A model generated the notes under the pieces. The model was not told where the DNA came from. It searched no databases and saw nothing but the letters and a program-made list of their open reading frames with translations. DNA of 64,000 nt, from positions 1 through 64,000 of the IMG/VR virus record IMGVR_UViG_3300042460_000692; one strand, given 5' to 3'. This DNA comes from a virus. The position numbers were made by a program, and so were the translations under genes. Of the stretch, positions 56,413 through 64,000 are shown one piece after another (position 1 is the first letter of the stretch; each line of letters opens with the position of its first letter).

Positions 56413-57258
56413 ATGTCAACATTTGATGCAGTACTCGCTCAGTACGAGAAAAGCAAAAACGCCACAAGTGGCACCGCAAACAAAATGTCCTCAGAGGACA
56501 GATTGAAACGTTATTTCACTACAGTATTACCTAAGGGTTCTAAGGGAGAAGAAAGACGTATTCGTATTCTACCAACAAAAGATGGTTCATCACCATTTGT
56601 TGAGGTTTACTTCCACGAAGTTCAAGTCGATGGAAAATGGGTTAAACTATATGACCCAAAACAAGAGGGAAAACGTTCCCCATTACATGAAGTTTATGAG
56701 GGTTTGATGATGACGGGTGTTGATTCTGATAAAGAATTGGCTCGTAATTATCGTTCTCGTAAGTTCTACATTGTTAAAGTTGTCGATCGCGATAACGAAC
56801 AAGACGGACCTAAATTTTGGAGATTTAAACACAATCACAAAGGTGATGGTATTTTAGATAAAATCTTCCCAATTTTCCGTAACAAAGGTGATATCACCAA
56901 TATTGAAAATGGTCGTGATTTAATCTTGTCTTTAGCCTTAACTAAGGCAGGTACAGGTAAAGAATACACAACCATCAATTCAGTTATTCCTGAAGACGCG
57001 GGTCAGTTACACACAGACGCAAACGTCGCAAAAACTTGGGTAGATAACGAATTAACTTGGTCAGATGTTTATTCTAAAAAACCTGAGGATTACTTAGAAA
57101 TGGTCGCTAAAGGTGAGGTTCCACGTTGGGATTCAAACAGCAACAAATGGGCATCCAATTCAACATCGGAAGAAGTAATTTCAACACCGAAAACCCCATC
57201 AACTCCTGTGGTTGACCCACAAGAAGATGAGGATGTAGATTCAGAATTACCATTCTAA
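56413..57258 (+). CDS. 32: Single-stranded DNA-binding protein, gp32-like, without zinc site
   Basis: Coats ssDNA and coordinates replication and recombination proteins. 281 residues (T4: 301). The N-terminal basic start SSEDRLKRYFTTVLPKGSKG, the core RRIRILPTKDGSSPFVEVYF, LARNYRSRKFYIVKVVDRDN, and an acidic C-terminal tail fit the family. The T4 zinc ligands (His64, Cys77, Cys87, Cys90) are replaced: the matching region reads DPKQEGKRSPLHEVYEG, and the whole protein has no cysteine. The last residues DSELPF resemble the bacterial SSB tip (DDDIPF). Followed by a terminator before uvsX. Confidence 0.88.
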   Translation: MSTFDAVLAQYEKSKNATSGTANKMSSEDRLKRYFTTVLPKGSKGEERRIRILPTKDGSSPFVEVYFHEVQVDGKWVKLYDPKQEGKRSPLHEVYEGLMMTGVDSDKELARNYRSRKFYIVKVVDRDNEQDGPKFWRFKHNHKGDGILDKIFPIFRNKGDITNIENGRDLILSLALTKAGTGKEYTTINSVIPEDAGQLHTDANVAKTWVDNELTWSDVYSKKPEDYLEMVAKGEVPRWDSNSNKWASNSTSEEVISTPKTPSTPVVDPQEDEDVDSELPF

Positions 57259-57267
57259 TTATTTCAC

Positions 57268-57295
57268 GGGGTGGTGAAACATCCACCCCATTTTT
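57268..57295 (+). terminator. GC-rich terminator between gp32 and uvsX
   Basis: GGGGTGG (57268-57274) pairs with CCACCCC (57283-57289), loop TGAAACAT, then ATTTTT. The most GC-rich hairpin in the window. Confidence 0.75.
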
Positions 57296-57307
57296 AAACA
57301 CAAAACA

Positions 57308-58288
57308 ATGGCAGGTATTAAAAAAACAGATTTTTCAGCAATCAAGAAGAAATTCTCGAAAGAAGCTGAATACAAGGCTGACCGTTTCTTCGATTTAGGA
57401 GATGCTTTCTTGGACGCCACAGGGCTTCCAGGTCCAGCGATGGGACACATCAATATGTTATTAGGTCACAGTGATACAGGTAAAACAACCGCACTTGTAA
57501 AGTCAGCGGTAGATGCACAAAAGAAAGGAGTTGTTCCTGTGTTCGTTATTACAGAACAAAAATGGAGTTGGGAACACGCGGAGTTAATGGGATTTGATAA
57601 GAACGGAGATTATCTTTTCAATAGTGATTTTGAGTATATCGAACAAATTACTGAGTACATCAATGAATTATTAGATGCTCAAGAAAAGGGAGACTTACCT
57701 CACGATTTATTAATCCTTTGGGATTCTGTAGGTTCAGTCCCTTGTAAAATGACTTACGATGGTAAAGGTGGTAAACAGCACAACGCGTCGGTATTAGCTG
57801 ACAAAATTGGAATGGGTATCAACCAACGTATTTCAGGGTCAAGAAGGACAGATAAACCTTACACAAACACATTAATCATTGTTAACCAACCTTGGGTAGA
57901 ATTACCTGATAATCCTTTCGGACAACCTAAGATTAAAGCAAAAGGTGGAGAAGCGATTTGGTTAAACTCAAGTATTGTATTCTTATTTGGTAATCAAAAA
58001 GGTGCGGGTACAACTAAAATCTCCATCACAAAAGATAAGAGAAAAATTAAAATAGCAACAAGAACAAAAATTTCCATAATGAAAAATCATATCAATGGTT
58101 CAGGTTATGAAGACGGACGTATCTTAGTTACCGCCCACGGATTTATGTCAGCAAAAGAAGATTCAGAAGAGAAGAAATCAATTGAGGATTATAAAAAAGA
58201 ACAGGGTGATTACATCGGTAAGATGTTAGGTGTTAATGTTACAGACATCACAGACGTGGAAGTTGTAACAGAGGAAAGTGATTTATAA
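57308..58288 (+). CDS. uvsX: RecA-like recombinase UvsX
   Basis: ATP-dependent strand exchange for recombination-dependent replication. 326 residues (T4: 391). Walker A LLGHSDTGKTT (51-61), Walker B LLILWDSVGS, and the DNA-binding loop region GMGINQRISGSRRTDKPYTN, LIIVNQPWVELP. The C-terminal acidic tail is short (VEVVTEESDL). Lies 49 nt after gp32, after the GC-rich terminator. Its partner UvsY is not seen in the window. Confidence 0.93.
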   Translation: MAGIKKTDFSAIKKKFSKEAEYKADRFFDLGDAFLDATGLPGPAMGHINMLLGHSDTGKTTALVKSAVDAQKKGVVPVFVITEQKWSWEHAELMGFDKNGDYLFNSDFEYIEQITEYINELLDAQEKGDLPHDLLILWDSVGSVPCKMTYDGKGGKQHNASVLADKIGMGINQRISGSRRTDKPYTNTLIIVNQPWVELPDNPFGQPKIKAKGGEAIWLNSSIVFLFGNQKGAGTTKISITKDKRKIKIATRTKISIMKNHINGSGYEDGRILVTAHGFMSAKEDSEEKKSIEDYKKEQGDYIGKMLGVNVTDITDVEVVTEESDL

Positions 58289-58300
58289 TAAATTTATTTA

Positions 58301-59323
58301 ATGTCTGTTTTATTAGTAGATGGCGACAATTTACTTACGATTGGTTTCTATGGCGTTAAAAATGCCTTTCATAATGGAGAACACATTGGGGGAATGTATC
58401 ATTTTCTTAATACTCTTAGAAGAACATTTGAGACGTACAATTTAGACAAGATAGTTGTATTTTGGGATGGATTAGAAGGGTCCCAAACTCGTAAGAAAAT
58501 TTACGCACCTTACAAAGAAAACAGAAGATCACGACTTCGTTCTGAAGAAGAAGTTAACTCTTACGGTTACCAAAGAGATAGAGTAAAACAATATCTTGAA
58601 GAGTTATTCGTAAGACAGGGAGAATATGAGTATTGTGAGACTGATGACAACATTGCATACTATACTCAGAATTCACCCAAAGAAAATAAAATAGTTTATT
58701 CTTCAGACGGAGACCTAACACAATTGGTTTCAAAAAATACACAAATCTACAATCCGTCACACGGAAAACTTTACAAACAAAACGATACAATTGTTTATAA
58801 CCACGAGGAAATCTTAATTGAAAATGTTAAATTGGTTAAGATGATGTGTGGTGACTCCTCAGACAACATTGCCGGCATAAGAGGGATGGGCGTAAAACGA
58901 TTTTTATCGGTTTTTCCCGAACTAAAAACACAACAAATTTCTGTTGAACAAGTTAAGAACAAATGTGAGGAAATCTTTCAACAAGACAAACACAACAAAC
59001 TTATTGCGAATTTACTAACAGGTGTTACCAAACATGGTGTATTAGGTGAGGAGTTTTTTGATATAAACAATCGTATCGTAAGTTTGGAAGAACCTTTTTT
59101 AACCGACGAGGCTAAAGAAAACATAGATTTACTAATAAATGAAAACTTAGATCAAGAAGGTAGGTCTTACAAAAACGCCATGAGAATGATGAGGGACGAT
59201 GGAATTTTTAATCTATTACCAAAATCAGATGATGGATTTGTTAAATTCTTAAACCCATTCCTTCGATTAACAACAAAAGAAAAAAATAAAAAAAAAATAA
59301 TTAAAATCAAAAGTTATGAGTAA
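58301..59323 (+). CDS. rnh: 5'-3' exonuclease, FEN/RNase H type
   Basis: Removes RNA primers and flaps on the lagging strand. 340 residues (T4 RNase H: 305). Metal-binding acids: LLVDGDN (Asp7, Asp9), VVFWDGLEGS, ETDDNIAYYT, VYSSDGDLTQLV, then the helix-three-turn-helix MCGDSSDNIAGIRGMG with Asp pairs. KKIYAPYKENRRSRL is the conserved arch region. Follows uvsX by 12 nt and overlaps the next gene by 8 bp. Confidence 0.9.
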   Translation: MSVLLVDGDNLLTIGFYGVKNAFHNGEHIGGMYHFLNTLRRTFETYNLDKIVVFWDGLEGSQTRKKIYAPYKENRRSRLRSEEEVNSYGYQRDRVKQYLEELFVRQGEYEYCETDDNIAYYTQNSPKENKIVYSSDGDLTQLVSKNTQIYNPSHGKLYKQNDTIVYNHEEILIENVKLVKMMCGDSSDNIAGIRGMGVKRFLSVFPELKTQQISVEQVKNKCEEIFQQDKHNKLIANLLTGVTKHGVLGEEFFDINNRIVSLEEPFLTDEAKENIDLLINENLDQEGRSYKNAMRMMRDDGIFNLLPKSDDGFVKFLNPFLRLTTKEKNKKKIIKIKSYE

Positions 59324-59771
59324 CTACCAACAACAACCGGACATTACAAAATTTGAATTCCTATTAACATTAGAGGGAAACATTATTTGTCAAAGATTCT
59401 TTAATGTAAAGGATCATGTGGAAAATTCGAGACGATCTATGGACCTTCATTATTATCTAAGAAATATTTGTGAGGATATTTCTGAAGATTTAAAAATAAA
59501 AAGTTCTGATTATTTGTGCGAAAATCAAAATTATTTCCTATCTTCGGACTATGTGGAAGACGCTCCCGAGAAGGATAGAGAACACTTTTTATTGGAAATT
59601 AAATTGAATGAAGATGTATTTATTCAAAGAATATTCCCAGCATATTACTATCATCCAAAGGTTAGGTATACTGTCGATATCCGTCCAAATTTGAAGCGTA
59701 TCTTGTCAGACTTAACTGACATCCTGTCTTCAGAAGAATTGGAAACCACATACTTGAATTATCAATTGTAA
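59316..59771 (+). CDS. Unknown conserved protein in the replication cluster
   Basis: 151 residues: FEFLLTLEGNIICQRFFNVK, SRRSMDLHYYLRNICEDISE, HFLLEIKLNEDVFIQRIFPA, YYYHPKVRYTVDIRPNLKRI. No family recognised. The alpha/beta pattern with repeated strand-helix units resembles a small accessory protein. Overlaps the FEN gene by 8 bp and precedes the helicase, so a replisome link is a positional inference. Not the gp59 loader by any motif I can see. Confidence 0.65.
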   Translation: MSNYQQQPDITKFEFLLTLEGNIICQRFFNVKDHVENSRRSMDLHYYLRNICEDISEDLKIKSSDYLCENQNYFLSSDYVEDAPEKDREHFLLEIKLNEDVFIQRIFPAYYYHPKVRYTVDIRPNLKRILSDLTDILSSEELETTYLNYQL

Positions 59772-59798
59772 TTTAAACACACATTATAAAATAAACAC

Positions 59799-61172
59799 AT
59801 GGAAGAGAGAAATTTTGGGCATTTAGGATTTTCGTTTCAACAATCTTTATTGAAGGCGATTATTGAAGATAAAAAATATGGAGAAACAATTATTGACGTA
59901 TTAGATAGTAAGTTTTTTGATAATAACTCATTTAAATTCATCATGGAAAACATGAAGGAGTTATATAAAAATTATAATAAAATACCCGATTACAACACAA
60001 TTGCACAGAAAATTATGGCTGAAGGTGGTAATAACACCTCATCTAAATCACACGCAGATACGTTAGATGCAATTAAAAACAACGAACAACAAGTTGATTA
60101 CGTTAAAGACACGGCACTTAACTTTTGTAAACAACAAAACTTAAAAAAAGAATTAAAAGGAGTACAAAGTATTATTGATAATGGGGATTTCGAATCTTAC
60201 AATAAGATTGAACAAATTATTCAAAAGGCACTTCAAGTTGGAATTTCAAACGATGACGCGACCGATGTTTTTCATGGTATTGATGAGGCGTTAGAGAAGG
60301 ACTTTAGACACCCATTACCGACAGGTATTGTTGGAATCGACAACTTACTTAAAGGTGGATTAGGAATAGGAGAATTGGGTATTGTATTAGCTCCTACGGG
60401 TACTGGTAAGACTACCTTACTTACAAAGTTTGCAAATACCGCATATAACTTAGGTTATAATGTCGTACAAATATTTTTTGAGGATAATCCGGGTAATATT
60501 AAAAGAAAACACTATACGATTTGGACAGGTATTGCACCTGATTCACAACCTGATAATGTTGAGGAAGTTAAGATTAAAATCGAGGAGGCTCAACAACGTT
60601 CAAAAGGTAGTATTAAATTATTAAAATTGGCTAGTGATAATGTAACCGTTTCTGAAATTAAAAACAAAATCAGAAAAATGAATTCAGACGGAACCAAAAT
60701 TGATTTATTAGTTTTAGATTACGTGGATTGTATTTCATCGGATAAATCGACTAATGGTGATGAATGGAAAGGTGAGGGTTCAGTAATGAGAAGTTTAGAA
60801 TCTATGACGGGTGAATTTGAAATGGCAATATGGACGGCAACACAAGGTAATAGAGAATCAATTTCTAGTGAAGTGGTTACAGGAGACCAAATGGGTGGAT
60901 CAATTAAAAAGGCACAAATTGCTCACGTTATTTTATCTATTGGTAAAACATTAGAACAAAAAGAACATAACTTAGCAACCTTAACATTACTTAAATCTCG
61001 TATCGGTAAAGATGGTGTCGTATTTCAAAATTGTAAATTTAACAATGAGTTTTTGGAAATTGATACAGAATCACAAAATACCTTATTAGGTCACGAGGAA
61101 CAAAAAACACAAATCAATGCTAACCGTGCGGCTGAAGCGTTTAAAAGAAGACAAGAATTAGCAACTAAATAA
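59799..61172 (+). CDS. 41: Replicative DNA helicase, gp41/DnaB-like
   Basis: Hexameric 5'-3' helicase. 457 residues (T4: 475). The N-terminal helical domain (to about 150) is followed by the RecA-like core: GIGELGIVLAPTGTGKTTLL (Walker A about 198-206), FFEDNPGNIKRKH, LDLLVLDYVDCIS-like Walker B (LLVLDYVDCISSD), IWTATQGNRES, and GGSIKKAQIAHVILSIGKT, KSRIGKDGVVFQ. C-terminus is Lys/Glu/Ala-rich. Start ATG 59799 after an A-rich leader. Confidence 0.93.
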   Translation: MEERNFGHLGFSFQQSLLKAIIEDKKYGETIIDVLDSKFFDNNSFKFIMENMKELYKNYNKIPDYNTIAQKIMAEGGNNTSSKSHADTLDAIKNNEQQVDYVKDTALNFCKQQNLKKELKGVQSIIDNGDFESYNKIEQIIQKALQVGISNDDATDVFHGIDEALEKDFRHPLPTGIVGIDNLLKGGLGIGELGIVLAPTGTGKTTLLTKFANTAYNLGYNVVQIFFEDNPGNIKRKHYTIWTGIAPDSQPDNVEEVKIKIEEAQQRSKGSIKLLKLASDNVTVSEIKNKIRKMNSDGTKIDLLVLDYVDCISSDKSTNGDEWKGEGSVMRSLESMTGEFEMAIWTATQGNRESISSEVVTGDQMGGSIKKAQIAHVILSIGKTLEQKEHNLATLTLLKSRIGKDGVVFQNCKFNNEFLEIDTESQNTLLGHEEQKTQINANRAAEAFKRRQELATK

Positions 61173-61181
61173 AATAAAAAA

Positions 61182-62153
61182 ATGACAGAAAAAATATTAC
61201 AAGACAATCCAGGAAAGTTTGTCCTTTTTCCAATCGAACACCATGACTTATGGAAGTTCTATAAACAATCTGAGGCGTCATTTTGGACTGCAGAGGAAAT
61301 TGATTTAGGTCAAGACGTATCTGATTGGGAGAATAAGTTAAATGATGATGAACAACATTTTGTTAAACACGTTTTAGCATTTTTTGCAGCTTCTGATGGT
61401 ATTGTTAATGAGAATTTAGCGATGAATTTTGTTAACGAAGTTCAATATACCGAAGCTAAATTTTTCTATGGTTTTCAAATTATGATGGAAAATATCCATA
61501 GTGAAACGTATTCATTGTTAATTGATACCTTAGTTAAAGATAAAGAAGAACAACACAAATTATTTAATGCAATTGAAACCATACCGGCAATTAAAAAGAA
61601 AGCGGATTGGGCTCTTAAGTGGATTAGCTCTGAATCTTTTGTTGATAGATTATTGGCATTTGCTGCAGTTGAAGGTATCTTCTTTTCAGGTTCATTCTGT
61701 TCAATTTTTTGGTTAAAGAAAAGAGGTTTATTGCCAGGATTAACATTTTCAAATGAATTAATCTCAAGAGACGAGGGTATGCATTGCGATTTTGCTTGTC
61801 ATTTATATAACAATCATATTCAAAATAAAATCTCACAAGAGAGAATTAAAGAAATTATTTGTGGAGCTTTAGAGATTGAAAAAGAATTTATTTTAGAAGC
61901 ATTACCTGTACGTTTAATTGGTATGAATTCAGATTTAATGGCACAATACCTTGAATTTGTAACTGACAGATTATTAGTTGCATTAGGTGTACCTAAGGTT
62001 TATAATTCAGAAAACCCGTTTGATTTTATGCAGAACATTGCATTACAAGGTAAAACAAATTTCTTTGAAAAAAGAGTCGCTGAATATCAAAAGGCGGGAG
62101 TTAATAATGTATCAGAAGATTTAGATTCTGCGTTTGGTGATGTGGATTTTTAA
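61182..62153 (+). CDS. nrdB: Ribonucleotide reductase class I small subunit
   Basis: Holds the radical cofactor for NrdA. 323 residues. Metal and radical residues: [17 protein letters not shown] (first Asp/Glu), [20 protein letters not shown] with E-x-x-H-x-x-x-Y (likely radical Tyr), [37 protein letters not shown] (E-x-x-H). The C-terminus ends VDF after acidic residues, as needed to dock in NrdA. Ten nt after gp41; nrdA follows 20 nt later. Confidence 0.94.
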   Translation: MTEKILQDNPGKFVLFPIEHHDLWKFYKQSEASFWTAEEIDLGQDVSDWENKLNDDEQHFVKHVLAFFAASDGIVNENLAMNFVNEVQYTEAKFFYGFQIMMENIHSETYSLLIDTLVKDKEEQHKLFNAIETIPAIKKKADWALKWISSESFVDRLLAFAAVEGIFFSGSFCSIFWLKKRGLLPGLTFSNELISRDEGMHCDFACHLYNNHIQNKISQERIKEIICGALEIEKEFILEALPVRLIGMNSDLMAQYLEFVTDRLLVALGVPKVYNSENPFDFMQNIALQGKTNFFEKRVAEYQKAGVNNVSEDLDSAFGDVDF

Positions 62154-62173
62154 TTTAAAAAAGACTTAATAAA

Positions 62174-64000
62174 ATGAAAGTAAAAAAAAGAAATGGTGAA
62201 TTGGAGGAGATGAGATATGACAAGATCACTAAACGTATTAGTGTTCTTTGTCATGATTTAAATATGGAATATATTGACCCAACGTTTGTTACCCTAAAAG
62301 TAACTTCGGGGATTTACGATGGAATTTCAACAACTGAATTAGATGTATTAGCTGCGGAGACCGCAGCAGCCATGGTTACCACACATCCTGATTATGCAAA
62401 ACTGGCGGGAAGATTGGCTGTTTCTAATTTACATAAAACAACACCTAAAAAGTTTTCACAATCAATGAAAGAATTATATTCCTTTATTGAACCAAAAACA
62501 GGTAAAGAATCTTCATTAATTGATGATAATGTATATCAATTTGTTTTAGCAAACAAAGAAATCTTAGATGGAGCTATCAATCAAGATCGTGATTTAGATT
62601 TTGATTATTTTGGAATTAAAACTTTAGAACGTTCTTATCTATTAAAAATTGGTACTCGTATTGTTGAAAGACCTCAATATCTTTATATGAGAGTTGCAGT
62701 TGGTATTTGTAAAGGAGACGTCAATATGGCGTTAAGAATTTATGATGACCTATCACAACATTTTTATACACACGCAACACCCACATTATTTAATGCTGGT
62801 ACTAAAAGAGCACAAATGTCATCTTGTTTCTTAATTGGAAATAAAGGAGATGATATTGATGGATTGTTTGATACAATTTCTGACGTTGCAAAGATTTCTA
62901 AGTGGGCTGGTGGTATTGGATTACACGTACACGATGTTCGTGCTAAGGGATCATATATTAAAGGAACTGGTGGAGAATCTGATGGTCTGTTACCAATGAT
63001 GAAGACGTATAATGAGGTTGCTCGTTGGATTAATCAAGGTGGTAAACGTAAGGGTTCATTTGCTATTTATCTTGAACCATGGCACGCTGACATTTATGAA
63101 TTTATTGATTTAAGAAAGAATCATGGTAAAGAAGAAATGAGGGCAAGGGATTTGTTTTTAGCAATGTGGACACCAGATTTATTTATGAAACGTGTTGAGG
63201 AAGACGGTGATTGGACATTGTTCTCACCTGATGAAGCGCCAGGATTATCTGATGCTTACGATACACCTGAAGAAAAAACATTTACCATGTTGTACGAATC
63301 TTACGAACAACAAGGGTTAGGTAGAAAAGTGGTTAAAGCAAGAAAATTAATGGATGCAATTTTAACCGCACAAATTGAAACAGGAACACCTTATATGTTA
63401 TATAAAGATCCTGCCAATTATAAATCAAATCAAAAGAATTTAGGTACGATTAAATCATCAAATTTATGTACCGAAATTATTGAATACTCATCACCAACAG
63501 AACAAGCTGTTTGTAATTTGGCTTCAATCGCATTACCTAAGTATATCGTTAACGGTGAATTTAATCACGATATGTTATATGAATATACCTACCAAGTTGT
63601 AAAAAACTTGAACAACGTAATCGATTTAAATTTTTATCCAACTGAAGAAACAAAACGTTCAAATTTCAGACATCGTCCTGTTGGTTTGGGTATTCAAGGA
63701 TTGGCGGATGTATTATGTATGTTACATTTACCATTCGAATCTGATAAGGCAGATACACTACAAACTGATATTTTTGAAACAATATATTTTGCGGCAATGA
63801 CGTCCTCAAAAGATTTAGCTAAAGAATTCGGAGCATATGAAACAATCGTTGGTTCCCCAATTGAAAAAGGAATCTTTCAATATCAAATGTGGAATAAAGT
63901 AGATTCTGATTTATCTGGTCGTTGGGATTGGAAATCATTAAGAAAAGATGTCATCAAATTTGGAGTTAGAAACTCATTATTGGTGGCACCGATGCCAACA
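62174..64000 (+). CDS. nrdA: Ribonucleotide reductase class I large subunit (3' end outside window)
   Basis: Reduces ribonucleoside diphosphates to deoxy forms. The frame opens at ATG 62174 and runs 609 codons to the window end. The N-terminus MKVKKRNGELEEMRYDKITK is the ATP-cone start. SSCFLIGNKGDDIDGLFDTI has the first redox-active cysteine, and SSNLCTEIIEYSSPTEQAVC has the catalytic NLCTE core (Asn, Cys, Glu). The last codons read SLLVAPMPT, near the C-terminal third, so about 150 residues are missing. Translated with nrdB. Confidence 0.95.
   Translation, partial: MKVKKRNGELEEMRYDKITKRISVLCHDLNMEYIDPTFVTLKVTSGIYDGISTTELDVLAAETAAAMVTTHPDYAKLAGRLAVSNLHKTTPKKFSQSMKELYSFIEPKTGKESSLIDDNVYQFVLANKEILDGAINQDRDLDFDYFGIKTLERSYLLKIGTRIVERPQYLYMRVAVGICKGDVNMALRIYDDLSQHFYTHATPTLFNAGTKRAQMSSCFLIGNKGDDIDGLFDTISDVAKISKWAGGIGLHVHDVRAKGSYIKGTGGESDGLLPMMKTYNEVARWINQGGKRKGSFAIYLEPWHADIYEFIDLRKNHGKEEMRARDLFLAMWTPDLFMKRVEEDGDWTLFSPDEAPGLSDAYDTPEEKTFTMLYESYEQQGLGRKVVKARKLMDAILTAQIETGTPYMLYKDPANYKSNQKNLGTIKSSNLCTEIIEYSSPTEQAVCNLASIALPKYIVNGEFNHDMLYEYTYQVVKNLNNVIDLNFYPTEETKRSNFRHRPVGLGIQGLADVLCMLHLPFESDKADTLQTDIFETIYFAAMTSSKDLAKEFGAYETIVGSPIEKGIFQYQMWNKVDSDLSGRWDWKSLRKDVIKFGVRNSLLVAPMPT

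Overview
This is a 64 kb piece of a T4-like (contractile-tailed, tevenvirus-type) phage genome that very probably infects a member of the Bacteroidetes, most likely a flavobacterium-like host. The sequence is A+T-rich. Translation starts have A-rich leaders with no Shine-Dalgarno sequence, the early-looking genes have TTTG/TAnnTTTG host-type promoters, and the phage carries a Bacteroidetes-like ribosomal protein bS21. No integrase, tRNA, rRNA, CRISPR array or insertion sequence was seen. The window starts inside the large terminase and ends inside nrdA, so it is part of a larger genome.

Layout. (1) 1-8689, forward: head module with terminase (gp17), portal (gp20), an unknown core-position protein, prohead protease (gp21), acidic scaffold (gp22) and major capsid protein (gp23). 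A small island holding the bS21 gene (reverse) and a 141-aa gene interrupts it, with divergent host-type promoters. (2) 8779-9535, forward: a SAP-like protein and dCMP deaminase. (3) 9529-27126, reverse: a long accessory/structural block. It holds an FMN-reductase-like flavoprotein, a pterin-4a-carbinolamine dehydratase, several virion or head-associated proteins, a gp5-like OB-fold spike, a gp55-like late sigma factor, three glycosyltransferases, PhoH, dUTPase and small unknowns. (4) 27180-32490, forward: a fibre-like protein with a Pro/Thr linker, a BppU-like protein and DNA polymerase gp43. (5) 32487-35572: neck protein and SNF2-type helicase (reverse) around one small forward gene. (6) 35621-55952, forward: neck and tail genes (gp14/gp15-like, sheath gp18, tube gp19, a gp26/gp51-like pair, tape measure, gp53-like, two giant baseplate/hub proteins). 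(7) 55936-64000, forward: a Dps-like small protein, then replication and nucleotide metabolism (gp32, UvsX, FEN/RNase H, gp41, NrdB, NrdA).

Two regulatory classes are visible. Virion genes and PhoH carry TATTTATA or TATTTATT (the reverse complement of the T4 late box TATAAATA, or one base from it) just upstream of the start codon, and a gp55-like sigma factor is encoded here. bS21, its divergent neighbour, the SAP/dCMP pair, a glycosyltransferase and gp43 instead have host-type TAnnTTTG-like boxes. Six intrinsic terminators are clear. One is a perfect palindrome that also encodes the ends of two convergent genes.

The most interesting signals are: the phage bS21 gene and its palindromic terminator; a repeated terminal peptide (LQE-x-[IL]-x-R-x-[KR]) plus IxE-type sites that may target accessory proteins, including enzymes, into the prohead for gp21 processing; an unlisted short frame between the gp26-like gene and the tape measure with a +1 slippery site (TTTTTTC); and a small ribbon-helix-helix gene with 20-bp-spaced direct repeats upstream.
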